A DNA stretch of 64,000 nt from the NCBI RefSeq assembly GCF_900109205.1, contig NZ_FNZB01000002.1, positions 186,001 through 250,000 of the forward strand, given 5' to 3'. Positions 27,674 to 35,607 of this stretch are shown one piece after another (position 1 is the first letter of the stretch; every line of letters begins with the position of its first letter). Origin of the DNA: Sphingomonas sp. OV641 (lineage in GTDB: Bacteria > Pseudomonadota > Alphaproteobacteria > Sphingomonadales > Sphingomonadaceae). The position numbers and the translations under genes are program-made. A model generated the notes under the pieces. The model did no database searches. It was not told the DNA's origin and was given only the letters and a program-made list of their open reading frames with translations.

Positions 27674-28138
27674 ATGATGGCATTCACCGAGTCGACCTTC
27701 TACCCGGATGCGTCGCCCGGCTATCTGGTGCGGCTGATCCACCAGATGTCGGTGGCGGCGCTTGATCGGACGCTGGCGGCGGATGGTCTGACCGCCACGC
27801 AATGGATGACGTTGGTGTCGCTCCACTTCGGTCACGCCGACACCTGCGTCGGGCTCGCGCGCACGCTCGGCCACGACAAGGGCGCGATGACCCGGCTGAT
27901 CGATCAGATGGAGGCGAAGGGCTGGGTGGCGCGACAACGCGACGATGAGGATCGCCGGCTAATCCGCCTGTCGCTGACCAAGGCCGGCTCCGAGGCGGCG
28001 ATTGCGGCCAAGCGCAAGGTGATCGCCTGCTGGAACGGCTTTCTCGCAGACTGGAGCGATGCCGACGTCGCCAATCTGATCGCCATGCTGCAGCGGCTGC
28101 GCCGCACGATGGAGGAAAGCGACACATGCGCCGCCTGA
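27674..28138 (+). CDS. MarR-family transcriptional regulator
   Basis: The 154-residue protein has the MarR winged helix. The DNA-binding segment ATQWMTLVSLHFGHADTCVGLARTLGHDKGAMTRLIDQMEAKGWVARQRDDEDRRLIRLSLT spans about residues 40-102, with the wing residues DEDRR typical of the family. It heads the efflux operon and overlaps the outer-membrane factor gene by 13 bp. MarR proteins near EmrAB-type pumps repress them until a toxic ligand binds, which is the likely job here. Confidence 0.9.
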   Translation: MMAFTESTFYPDASPGYLVRLIHQMSVAALDRTLAADGLTATQWMTLVSLHFGHADTCVGLARTLGHDKGAMTRLIDQMEAKGWVARQRDDEDRRLIRLSLTKAGSEAAIAAKRKVIACWNGFLADWSDADVANLIAMLQRLRRTMEESDTCAA

Positions 28139-29565
28139 AGATGAAGTCCCGGCGCATCGTCGCGCACGCCGCCGGCCCGGCTGCGCTCGCCGCGCTGCTC
28201 GCTGCCTGCACCCCGCCCGACACCGCGCCGCAGCTCAGCCAGCGGGCGCCTGCGGATCTCGGTCTCACCGGCGCATCCATGCCGGCGATCGATCCCGATT
28301 GGTGGACGGCATTCGGCGATCCGCAGCTCGACCGTATCGTCGCCGACGCATCGGCCGGCAATCCGGATCTCGCTGCCGCGCTCGCCCGTGTCCGGCAGGC
28401 GCAGGCGGTGCTTGCCCGCCGCGATGCGGAAACCGGGCCGGATATCACCGGCGACGCCAATGCGCAGGTCGCACGACTGTCGGGCCGCTACACCATCCCG
28501 CCGCCTTATGGCGGCAGTGTGCGCTTCCTCGGCACCGCCCAGGCGAACCTTTCATGGAACCTCGACCTGTTCGGCCGCCAGCGCGCCGCCATCGAGGGCG
28601 CCCGCGCCTCGCTTACCGCCGCCCGCTTCGACGTGGATGCAGCGCGGCTGATGCTCGCTGGCTCGATCGTCGCGACCTATGCTGAGGTGGCCCGCGCCGA
28701 GCGGATCGCCGCCATCGCCCGTCAGACGATCGCCGCACGCGAACGCGCCGTGCGGCTCACCAACACGCGGGTGCAGAACCAGCTCGCCAGCAAGCTGGAT
28801 GTGCAGGCCGCCGTCACCCTGCTCGCCCAGGCACGTGTAGCGTTGACCCGGGCTGAGGCCGCGCGCGTCATTGCGGTGGACGCGCTGGCGGCGCTGGCGG
28901 GGCGGGGATCGGATTATGCGGCCGGGATCGGCCCGACGCGCCTGTCCGATCCCGTCACCCTCGCCTTGCCCGCGACGATCCCCGCCGACCTGCTCGCCCG
29001 CCGAGCCGATATCGCTGCCGCCGCCGCGCGGGTCGATGCCGCCGCCGCCGGGCGCCAGGTGGCACGCCGCGCCTTTTACCCGGACGTCAATCTGGTCGCG
29101 CTTGCCGGCCTGCAGGCGGTGGGCATCGGCAACCTTTTCAACGCCGACGCGGGCACCGCCGGTGCCGGGGCCGCGCTCCACCTGCCGATCTTCGATTCCG
29201 GCCGGCTCGAGGCGGATCTCGCCGGGGCGACCGCGCAGGTCGATCTCGCCATCGCGGATTACAACCGCACGGTGGTTGGCGCGGTGCGCGAAGCGGCGGA
29301 CGCGCTTGCCCAGATTCGCGCCAACACGGCCGAGGCGAGGGCGCAGGCCGAAGTGGTCCGCGGCTTCGCCGAAACGAACCGATTGAACGCCGTTCGCATC
29401 AATGCCGGGCTCGAGTCGCGCCTCACCGGCATCGACACCGACATCCGCCTGCTGGACGCCCAGCTCGCCTCCGCCACCCTGTCCGTCGACGCGCTTGCCG
29501 CACGGGCACGGCTCGCCCAGGCGCTGGGCGGCGGCTTTGATCCCTCCCGGAACCCAGCATCATGA
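28126..29565 (+). CDS. RND/MFS-type efflux outer-membrane factor, NodT family lipoprotein
   Basis: The 479-residue precursor has a lipoprotein signal with lipobox LAAC (cysteine near residue 28). It carries two outer-membrane efflux protein repeats, for example DPDWWTAFGDPQLDRIVADA near residue 55 and a second repeat near residue 265. This is the TolC-like trimeric channel architecture of NodT/OprM. The ATG at 28126 overlaps the MarR gene; an ATG at 28141 is an alternative. With the next two genes it would form a tripartite pump reaching from the cytoplasm to the outside. Confidence 0.9.
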   Translation: MRRLKMKSRRIVAHAAGPAALAALLAACTPPDTAPQLSQRAPADLGLTGASMPAIDPDWWTAFGDPQLDRIVADASAGNPDLAAALARVRQAQAVLARRDAETGPDITGDANAQVARLSGRYTIPPPYGGSVRFLGTAQANLSWNLDLFGRQRAAIEGARASLTAARFDVDAARLMLAGSIVATYAEVARAERIAAIARQTIAARERAVRLTNTRVQNQLASKLDVQAAVTLLAQARVALTRAEAARVIAVDALAALAGRGSDYAAGIGPTRLSDPVTLALPATIPADLLARRADIAAAAARVDAAAAGRQVARRAFYPDVNLVALAGLQAVGIGNLFNADAGTAGAGAALHLPIFDSGRLEADLAGATAQVDLAIADYNRTVVGAVREAADALAQIRANTAEARAQAEVVRGFAETNRLNAVRINAGLESRLTGIDTDIRLLDAQLASATLSVDALAARARLAQALGGGFDPSRNPAS

Positions 29566-30713
29566 CCGATACCGCCGTTCCCGCCCCGCCCGCCGGCCGC
29601 CCGGCGCTTCGTCGCCGGCTGCTGCTGGGTCTCGCCATCGTCGTGATCGTCGGCATCGCGATCTGGGCCGTGTTCCACTTCCTCCTCGCCGCACCGGAAG
29701 AGGAGACCGACGACGCCTATGTCGCCGGCGACGTAGTGGCAGTGACGGCGCGCGATCCGGGAACGATCATCGCCATCCACGCCGACAATACGCAGTCGGT
29801 GAAGGCTGGCCAGCCGTTGATCGATCTCGATCCGCTGACGGCCGACGTGAACCTCGCCGCGGCCGAGGCGGAACTGGCGCGCGCCGTGCGTGGCACCCGC
29901 GCCGATTTCTCCCGCGTCACTGAATCCGGCGCCGCCGTGGTTCAGGCGGAGGCACAGCTCGCCGCCGCCCAGGCCGATTACGCCCGCCGGCGCGGTGCCG
30001 CCGCGGAGGGCGCCGTCTCGGGCGAGGAACTCAGCCACGCCGCCGATCAGGTAAAGGTCGCCCGCGCCGCGTTGAACCTGGCGCGCAGCCGCCGCACCCA
30101 GGCGCAGAGCACGGTGGCCGGCACGGCGGTGAACACCAACCCCGCCGTGCTCGCCGCCATCGCCGCCTATCGCCGCGCCGCCATCGTGCGCAGCCACATG
30201 CATATTGTCGCGCCGATCGATGGCGTGGTGGCGCAGCGCCAGGCGCAGGTGGGGCAGCAGATCGCCGCCGGCACGCCGCTGATGGCGGTGGTCCCGCTCC
30301 AGCGCCTGTGGGTGGACGCGAACTTCCGCGAAACGCAGCTCAAGGACATCCGCATCGGTCAGCCCGCGACGGTGGTGGCCGACGCTTATGGCGATGAAGT
30401 GGTCTATCACGGCCGCGTCGCCGGCCTGTCGGCGGGCAGCGGCAACGCCTTTGCCCTGCTGCCGCCGCAGAATGCCAGCGGCAACTGGATCAAGATCGTG
30501 CAGCGCGTGCCGGTGCGGATCATGCTCGATCCCAAAGAGCTGGGTGCGAACCCGCTGCGCGTCGGCCTGTCGGTGCTCGCCACGGTGGACACCGCCAGCA
30601 CCGGCGGTGCGCGTCTGGCCGCCCCCGCCGCGCAACCCTATCGTGGCAACGTCGCCGAGGCCGATCCCGCCGTCGAGGCGAAGATCGCTCAGATCATCGC
30701 GGCGAACCGCTGA
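29562..30713 (+). CDS. EmrA-type periplasmic adaptor (HlyD family)
   Basis: The 383-residue protein has one N-terminal membrane segment (about residues 22-46, LLLGLAIVVIVGIAIWAVF). Next comes the HlyD/EmrA beta-barrel entry TDDAYVAGDVVAVTARDPG, an alpha-hairpin, and the lipoyl/barrel return SHMHIVAPIDGVVAQRQAQVGQQI near residue 207. The start overlaps the outer-membrane factor stop by 4 bp. It bridges the MFS pump and the outer-membrane channel. Confidence 0.92.
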   Translation: MTDTAVPAPPAGRPALRRRLLLGLAIVVIVGIAIWAVFHFLLAAPEEETDDAYVAGDVVAVTARDPGTIIAIHADNTQSVKAGQPLIDLDPLTADVNLAAAEAELARAVRGTRADFSRVTESGAAVVQAEAQLAAAQADYARRRGAAAEGAVSGEELSHAADQVKVARAALNLARSRRTQAQSTVAGTAVNTNPAVLAAIAAYRRAAIVRSHMHIVAPIDGVVAQRQAQVGQQIAAGTPLMAVVPLQRLWVDANFRETQLKDIRIGQPATVVADAYGDEVVYHGRVAGLSAGSGNAFALLPPQNASGNWIKIVQRVPVRIMLDPKELGANPLRVGLSVLATVDTASTGGARLAAPAAQPYRGNVAEADPAVEAKIAQIIAANR

Positions 30714-30763
30714 TCCGATGGCACGCGCTCCCCTCACCGCCGCCATGCTGACGGATCGGTCGC

Positions 30764-32341
30764 ATGGCTAGCGCCGCCGCCCCGGTCGCCGCGCGGCCAG
30801 GCGGCCCGCCGGCGCAACCCGCTCCGCTATCCGGCGCGCGCCTCGGCCTCGTCGCCTTCGCGCTGGCGCTCGGCACCTTCATGATGGTGCTCGACACCAC
30901 CATCGCGAACGTCTCGCTTCCCACCATCGCCGGCAATCTGGGTGTCAGCTCGGACAATTCGACCTGGATCGTCACCGCCTTTGCGGTCGCCAACGGTATA
31001 TCGGTGCCGCTGACCGGATGGCTGATGCGCCGATTCGGCGTGGTGCGCACCTTCTGCACCTCGCTGGCGCTGTTCACGCTCGCCTCCTTCCTGTGCGGCA
31101 TTGCCTGGAGCCTGCCCTCGCTCATCATCTTCCGCGTGCTTCAGGGCGCGGTGTCCGGCCCCATGATGCCGGGCAGCCAGGCATTGCTGATCTCCGTCTT
31201 CCCGCCGGAAAAGCGCGCCACCGCGCTCGGCATCTGGTCGATGACGACGTTGGTCGCGCCGATCATGGGGCCGATCCTCGGCGGCTACATCTCCGATAAC
31301 TATCATTGGAGCTGGATCTTCCTGATCAACGTGCCCTTCGGCATCTTCACCATCGCGATCTGCTGGTCGAACCTGAAGGATCGGGAGACGCCAACCGCCA
31401 AGGTGCCGATCGACACCATCGGCCTCGCGCTGCTGGTGCTGTGGGTCGGCTGCCTGCAGGTGATGCTTGATCTCGGCAAGAATGCCGACTGGTTCAACGA
31501 TCCGATGATCGTGGTGCTGACGGTGATCGCCGGCGTCGGCTTCGTCGCCTGGCTGATCTGGGAGCTGACCGACGCCAACCCGATCGTCGACCTGTCGCTG
31601 TTCGCCAGCCGCAATTTCGCGATCGGCAACATCGCCTTTTGTCTCGGCTATGCGGTGTTCTTCGCCAACATCCTGCTGCTGCCTTTGTGGCTCCAGACGC
31701 AGCTTGGCTATACCGCCACCTGGGCCGGCCTTGTCGCCGCGCCCAGCGGGGTGGTGGCGGTGCTGCTCACCCCCTTGAGCGCGCGGCTGTCGGGCAAGAT
31801 CGACGCGCGGATCCTCGCCAGCATCGCCTTTGTCGCCTTTGCGATCAGTTATTGGCTGCGGTCGGGCTACACCACATACGCCGGCTTCTGGGATTTCGTC
31901 TTTCCGCTGCTGGTGCAGGGCGTTGCCATGTCGACCTTCTTCCTGTCGATGCTGACCATCTCGCTCGATCGCATCCCGCCCGAGCGGCTGCCGTCGGCGA
32001 CCGGCCTGTCCAACTTCACCCGCATCGTCGCCGGCGCCTTTGCCGCATCGATGATCACTACCGCCTGGGACCGGCGCGAGGCGCTGCACCAGGGCCGCTT
32101 GTCGGAGGCGATCGGGAACAACGTTCCCTATCAGATGGCGAGCGAGGGGCTGGCCAACCTGGGGCTGAACGCCACCCAGGCGGCGGCCGTCATCACCCGC
32201 CAGATGGTGGGTCAGGCCTATCTCCTCGCCTCCACCGATCTGTTCCGCCTGTCCGCCTATCTCAGCGGCGCGCTGCTGATCATCGTGTGGCTGTGCCGCC
32301 GCCCCTCTGCCCATGGCGCTGGGCCCGTCGCCGCCGACTGA
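30764..32341 (+). CDS. EmrB/QacA-type DHA2 family drug:H+ antiporter (MFS)
   Basis: The 525-residue protein has about 14 membrane segments. The DHA2 signatures include FMMVLDTTIANVSLPTIAGNLGVS (motif D1, about residues 37-60), the loop-2 motif GWLMRRFGVVR, and the motif C-type segment MGPILGGYISDNYHWSWIFLINVPFG. The start is placed at the ATG at 30764. It is the inner-membrane pump of the tripartite system with the HlyD-type adaptor and NodT-type channel; substrates are unknown, probably hydrophobic toxic compounds. Confidence 0.93.
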   Translation: MASAAAPVAARPGGPPAQPAPLSGARLGLVAFALALGTFMMVLDTTIANVSLPTIAGNLGVSSDNSTWIVTAFAVANGISVPLTGWLMRRFGVVRTFCTSLALFTLASFLCGIAWSLPSLIIFRVLQGAVSGPMMPGSQALLISVFPPEKRATALGIWSMTTLVAPIMGPILGGYISDNYHWSWIFLINVPFGIFTIAICWSNLKDRETPTAKVPIDTIGLALLVLWVGCLQVMLDLGKNADWFNDPMIVVLTVIAGVGFVAWLIWELTDANPIVDLSLFASRNFAIGNIAFCLGYAVFFANILLLPLWLQTQLGYTATWAGLVAAPSGVVAVLLTPLSARLSGKIDARILASIAFVAFAISYWLRSGYTTYAGFWDFVFPLLVQGVAMSTFFLSMLTISLDRIPPERLPSATGLSNFTRIVAGAFAASMITTAWDRREALHQGRLSEAIGNNVPYQMASEGLANLGLNATQAAAVITRQMVGQAYLLASTDLFRLSAYLSGALLIIVWLCRRPSAHGAGPVAAD

Positions 32342-32402
32342 GCCTTGCGTCCGCTCCCGCGCCAATTCATAGCGTGTTCCAAGAAAAGGACGGGAGAGGG
32401 CC

Positions 32403-33533
32403 ATGGATCTTTCGCTCAGCGACGAGCAGGTGATGCTGCGCGACACGCTCACGCGGTATCTGGCGCAAAGCTTTGCGTTCGATCCCCATAAGTCGCGCGA
32501 CGCCGACGCCCTGTGGCGCGTTCTTGGCCGCGACCTGGGCGTGCTGGGCGCAACCCTGCCGGCCGAGGCTGGTGGCCTGGGCGGCGGCGCGGTCGAAACC
32601 ATGGTGGTGGCGGACGCGCTTGGCGAGGCGCTTGCCCCCATTCCTTATATCGAAACCGCGGTGATCGCCGCCGGCCTCCTGAAGCGGACCGGTGGGGAGC
32701 GCGCCGCCGCGCTTCTCCCGCAGCTCGCCGATGGCAGCCTCCGCGCCGTGCTGGCTGCTGGTGAGGCGGACAGCCGCCAGGCGCTGGAGGCGGTGAAGAC
32801 AAAAGCGCGGCGGAGCGGCAATGGCTGGACGCTGGATGGCGAAAAGGTCGTCGTGGCCGGCGCGCCGGGTGCCGACTGGCTGCTCGTCACCGCCCGCACC
32901 TCCGGAGACACGCGCGACGTGCGCGGCATATCCCTCTTCCTCGTGCCGGCCGATGCTGCGGGGCTGTCACGCCATGATTATGCCCTGATCGATGGCCTGC
33001 CCGCGTCCGACCTGACGCTCGCCGGCGTCACCCTGCCGGCGGATGCCTTGCTGGGTGACGAAGGCGGCGCGTTGCCGCTGCTGGAACAGGCGCGGGACGA
33101 GGGGATCGCTGCCCTGTGCGCCGAGGCCGCCGGGCTCACCCGCAAGCTGCTCGGCGACACGGTCGCTTACACCAAGGAGCGCAAGCAGTTCGGCCAGCCG
33201 CTCGCCAGCTTCCAGGCGCTGCAGCACCGCATGGTGGACATGTATATCGCCGTCGAGCAGGCGACCTCCGCCGCCTATCTCGCCGCGCTCCATGTCGAGG
33301 GTCCCGCCGAGCAGCGCGCCCGCGCGGTCGCGGCGGCAAAGGCGACGGTGGCCGATGCAGTGCGCTTCGTTGGGCAGAATGCGGTGCAACTGCACGGCGG
33401 CATGGGCATGACGGACGAGCTGGCGGTCGGCCATTATTTCCGCCGCGCTACCGCCATCGAGCAGCAGTTCGGTGCGACCGATCACCACGCGAAACGCTAT
33501 GCTGCACTGATGCGCGAGGATCTGGGAATCTGA
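32403..33533 (+). CDS. Acyl-CoA dehydrogenase family protein
   Basis: The 376-residue protein begins DLSLSDEQVMLRDTLTRYLAQSF and has a flavin-domain middle. It carries the C-terminal helical bundle signatures KQFGQPLASFQALQHRMVDMY and NAVQLHGGMGMTDELAVGHYFRR, typical of FAD-dependent acyl-CoA dehydrogenases. A GGGAGAGG ribosome site precedes the ATG. Enzymes of this kind are often encoded with a second dehydrogenase subunit, but none is adjacent here. The chain-length or ring substrate is unknown. The gene is 61 bp after the MFS gene and may share its transcript. Confidence 0.9.
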   Translation: MDLSLSDEQVMLRDTLTRYLAQSFAFDPHKSRDADALWRVLGRDLGVLGATLPAEAGGLGGGAVETMVVADALGEALAPIPYIETAVIAAGLLKRTGGERAAALLPQLADGSLRAVLAAGEADSRQALEAVKTKARRSGNGWTLDGEKVVVAGAPGADWLLVTARTSGDTRDVRGISLFLVPADAAGLSRHDYALIDGLPASDLTLAGVTLPADALLGDEGGALPLLEQARDEGIAALCAEAAGLTRKLLGDTVAYTKERKQFGQPLASFQALQHRMVDMYIAVEQATSAAYLAALHVEGPAEQRARAVAAAKATVADAVRFVGQNAVQLHGGMGMTDELAVGHYFRRATAIEQQFGATDHHAKRYAALMREDLGI

Positions 33534-33659
33534 CGCCCCCGCGGTGAACAACAAAGCCAGTGGAAACAAGCATTCGCGTGCGGCCCGAAAGCATCGGGAA
33601 CGTAATCCGCAGGTAAGCCGTTCTAGCGATCCAGTCTTTCAGAAGCCGGAGTATGGCAC

Positions 33660-33965
33660 ATGAAGATTATGATTGCGCTGGCAGTTGCCGGCACCGCTTT
33701 TGCTACGGCCGCACAGGCCGATGTGCGTCATGGCGTTTATAACGATTCAAATTCCCACTATCTCGACTACAAGACTGACTTGAGCGAGGCACGTCGGGAG
33801 TTGCGCAGCGATCTTGCCCGCGCGAATGACAAGGCAGATCGTGTCGATGCCTGGTCCGAGTATCGCCGCGAAGTGGCCGACGCGCGGCATGACTTCGACA
33901 AGGAAATGGCGGAACGCGGTGTCACCGTCACCCGCCGCCCCAGCGTGACGGTCGAGCCTTATTGA
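33660..33965 (+). CDS. Small exported protein of unknown function
   Basis: The 101-residue precursor has a clear signal peptide ending ATAAQA (residue 20). The mature part is charged and predicted helical (YKTDLSEARRELRSDLARANDKADRVDAWSEYRREV) and ends in a basic tail (VTRRPSVTVEPY). It would be periplasmic. No family is recognised. It stands alone, 126 bp after the acyl-CoA dehydrogenase gene, and is followed by a strong hairpin. Confidence 0.7.
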   Translation: MKIMIALAVAGTAFATAAQADVRHGVYNDSNSHYLDYKTDLSEARRELRSDLARANDKADRVDAWSEYRREVADARHDFDKEMAERGVTVTRRPSVTVEPY

Positions 33966-33984
33966 TCCACACCTGATCCAACCG

Positions 33985-34013
33985 ACGGGCGGCCCCGATG
34001 ACGGGCCGCCCGT
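33985..34013. terminator. Strong hairpin between the exported-protein gene and hslU
   Basis: A perfect 11-bp stem (ACGGGCGGCCC against its complement) with a 7-base loop lies between two convergent genes. It is 20 bases from the stop of the 101-residue gene and 6 bases from that of hslU. A short T-rich stretch (TTGTCCTT) follows on the + strand. It probably terminates both transcripts. Confidence 0.7.
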
Positions 34014-34019
34014 TGTCCT

Positions 34020-35315
34020 TCACAGGACGAAGCGGCTGAGATCCGTATTGCGCGCCACGCTGGCGAGCTGCTGTTCGACATAGGCCGCATCCACGGTCAT
34101 GGAGCTGCCACCACGGTCCTCCGCGTCGAAGCTCACTTCCTCCAGCAGCTTCTCCATCACGGTCTGCAGCCGCCGCGCACCGATATTCTCGATCTCGCCG
34201 TTCACCTCGGCCGCGATCCGCGCCACTGCCCGGATGCCATCCTCGGTGAAGTTGACCTCGACCCCCTCCGTCCCGATCAGCGCCTTGTACTGTGCCGGCA
34301 GCGACGCCTTGGTGTCGGACAGGATCGCGACGAAATCATCCTCGGTCAGCCCCTTCAGTTCCACGCGGATGGGAAGGCGGCCCTGCAGCTCGGGCAAGAG
34401 ATCGCTCGGCTTCGCCACATGGAAGGCGCCCGACGCGATGAACAGGATATGGTCCGTCTTCATCGGGCCATACTTAGTTGAGACGGTAGTGCCCTCGATC
34501 AGCGGCAGCAGATCGCGCTGCACGCCCTCACGGCTCACCGAACCGCCGCGCACGTCGCTCACCGCGATCTTGTCGATCTCGTCGAGGAAGACGATGCCGT
34601 TCGCCTCCGCATCGGCCAGCGCCACGCGGCTCACCTCGTCCTGGTCGAGCCGCTTGTCGGCCTCCTCCTCGACCAGTTTCTCCCAAGCCGCGGGCACCAG
34701 CAGCTTGCGCCGCTTGGTCTGCCCGCCGCCGAGCTTGCCGAACATCTCGCCGAGGTTGATCATGCCGACCTGTCCGCCGCCCGGCATCTCGAACGGCATC
34801 TGCGGCGCGGCCTGAAGCTCCAGCTCGATCTCAGTTTCGTTGAGGTGCCCGTCGCGGAAGCGCTGGGCGAAGCTCTCGCGCGTCGCCTGGCTCGAATCCT
34901 TGCCGACCAAGGCATCGAGCAGCCTCCCCATCGCCGCTTCCTCGGCCTTGTCCTTCACCGCATTGCGGCGGCGTTCCTTCTCCAGCCGCACCGCTTCTTC
35001 CACGAGATCGCGCGCGATCTGCTCCACGTCGCGACCGACATAGCCGACTTCGGTGAACTTGGTCGCCTCCACCTTCACGAACGGCGCATCGGCGAGCTTC
35101 GCCAGACGGCGGCTGATCTCGGTCTTCCCACAGCCGGTCGGGCCGATCATCAGGATGTTCTTGGGCGTTACCTCGTCGCGCAGCTCTGGGCTGAGCTTCT
35201 GCCGGCGCCAGCGATTGCGCAGCGCGACCGCGACGGCGCGCTTGGCTTCCTTTTGTCCGATGATGTGAGCGTCGAGAGCGGCGACGATCGCCTTTGGGGT
35301 AAGATTGTCGTTCAT
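34020..35315 (-). CDS. hslU: HslU, ATPase subunit of the HslUV protease
   Basis: The 431-residue protein has the HslU N-terminus ([34 protein letters not shown]), Walker [10 protein letters not shown] (residues 58-66), and the pore loop [18 protein letters not shown]. Walker B is [11 protein letters not shown]. The C-terminal tail [10 protein letters not shown] inserts into HslV. HslU unfolds substrates for the threonine peptidase HslV. In most bacteria hslV lies directly upstream; here the upstream side holds only repeats and then mutS, so hslV must be elsewhere or missing. Confidence 0.97.
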   Translation of the reverse strand: MNDNLTPKAIVAALDAHIIGQKEAKRAVAVALRNRWRRQKLSPELRDEVTPKNILMIGPTGCGKTEISRRLAKLADAPFVKVEATKFTEVGYVGRDVEQIARDLVEEAVRLEKERRRNAVKDKAEEAAMGRLLDALVGKDSSQATRESFAQRFRDGHLNETEIELELQAAPQMPFEMPGGGQVGMINLGEMFGKLGGGQTKRRKLLVPAAWEKLVEEEADKRLDQDEVSRVALADAEANGIVFLDEIDKIAVSDVRGGSVSREGVQRDLLPLIEGTTVSTKYGPMKTDHILFIASGAFHVAKPSDLLPELQGRLPIRVELKGLTEDDFVAILSDTKASLPAQYKALIGTEGVEVNFTEDGIRAVARIAAEVNGEIENIGARRLQTVMEKLLEEVSFDAEDRGGSSMTVDAAYVEQQLASVARNTDLSRFVL

Positions 35316-35376
35316 CGCCGGCGCATATCGGGGCGGGGAAGCGGGGGATCAAGCGGGACGCCCATCCCTTCCTGTT

Positions 35377-35394
35377 CCCCGGCGAAGGCCGGGG
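35377..35394. repeat. REP-like hairpin upstream of hslU
   Basis: A 7-bp perfect stem CCCCGGC with loop GAAG and its complement. Flanking bases (CCTGTT before, CCCAG after) resemble a dispersed repeat frequent between sphingomonad genes. Confidence 0.5.
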
Positions 35395-35507
35395 CCCAGT
35401 TGAGGACGGGTGGTAAACACGCGCTGCACTCCGCCACCTCAGCCCTCCCATCTGAGCCAAGACCTCAGCCGGGGAACGGCTGCGGCGCGACATCGCGACT
35501 CAAACTA

Positions 35508-35605
35508 CCGTCATCCCCGCGGAGGCGGGGATCCATACAGGCTGACGTCTCGCTTCTATCGAGGACGTTGGAGAATATGGATCCCCGCCTTCGCGGGGAT
35601 GACGG
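35508..35605. repeat. 98-bp dispersed inverted repeat, family B, copy 1
   Basis: The left arm (35508-35537) and right arm (35576-35605) are inverted copies of a 30-base unit, CCGTCATCCCCGC...GGATCCATA, differing at only a few bases; each arm is itself a hairpin. The same arrangement recurs at 59106-59202. The right arm ends two bases before the mutS stop codon, so it may also act as the mutS terminator. Confidence 0.85.
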
Positions 35606-35607
35606 CG

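Larger units (their letters stand above)
35316..35607. other. Intergenic region between hslU and mutS, made largely of dispersed repeats
   Basis: This 292-bp stretch has no convincing gene. It contains a REP-like hairpin at 35377-35394 and the 98-bp inverted repeat at 35508-35605. The hslU start is at its left edge, so the hslU promoter must be here; I cannot pick a clear one. Confidence 0.7.

Noticed and set aside
30718..30771. 17-codon frame that overlaps the MFS start codon, considered as a leader peptide
   Set aside because: No ribosome site, no attenuator-like stems; likely chance.
30827..32641. Long - strand frame (604 codons) opposite the MFS pump and start of the acyl-CoA dehydrogenase gene
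   Set aside because: It spans two real + strand genes and is low-complexity Gln/Gly/Arg/His sequence typical of antisense frames.
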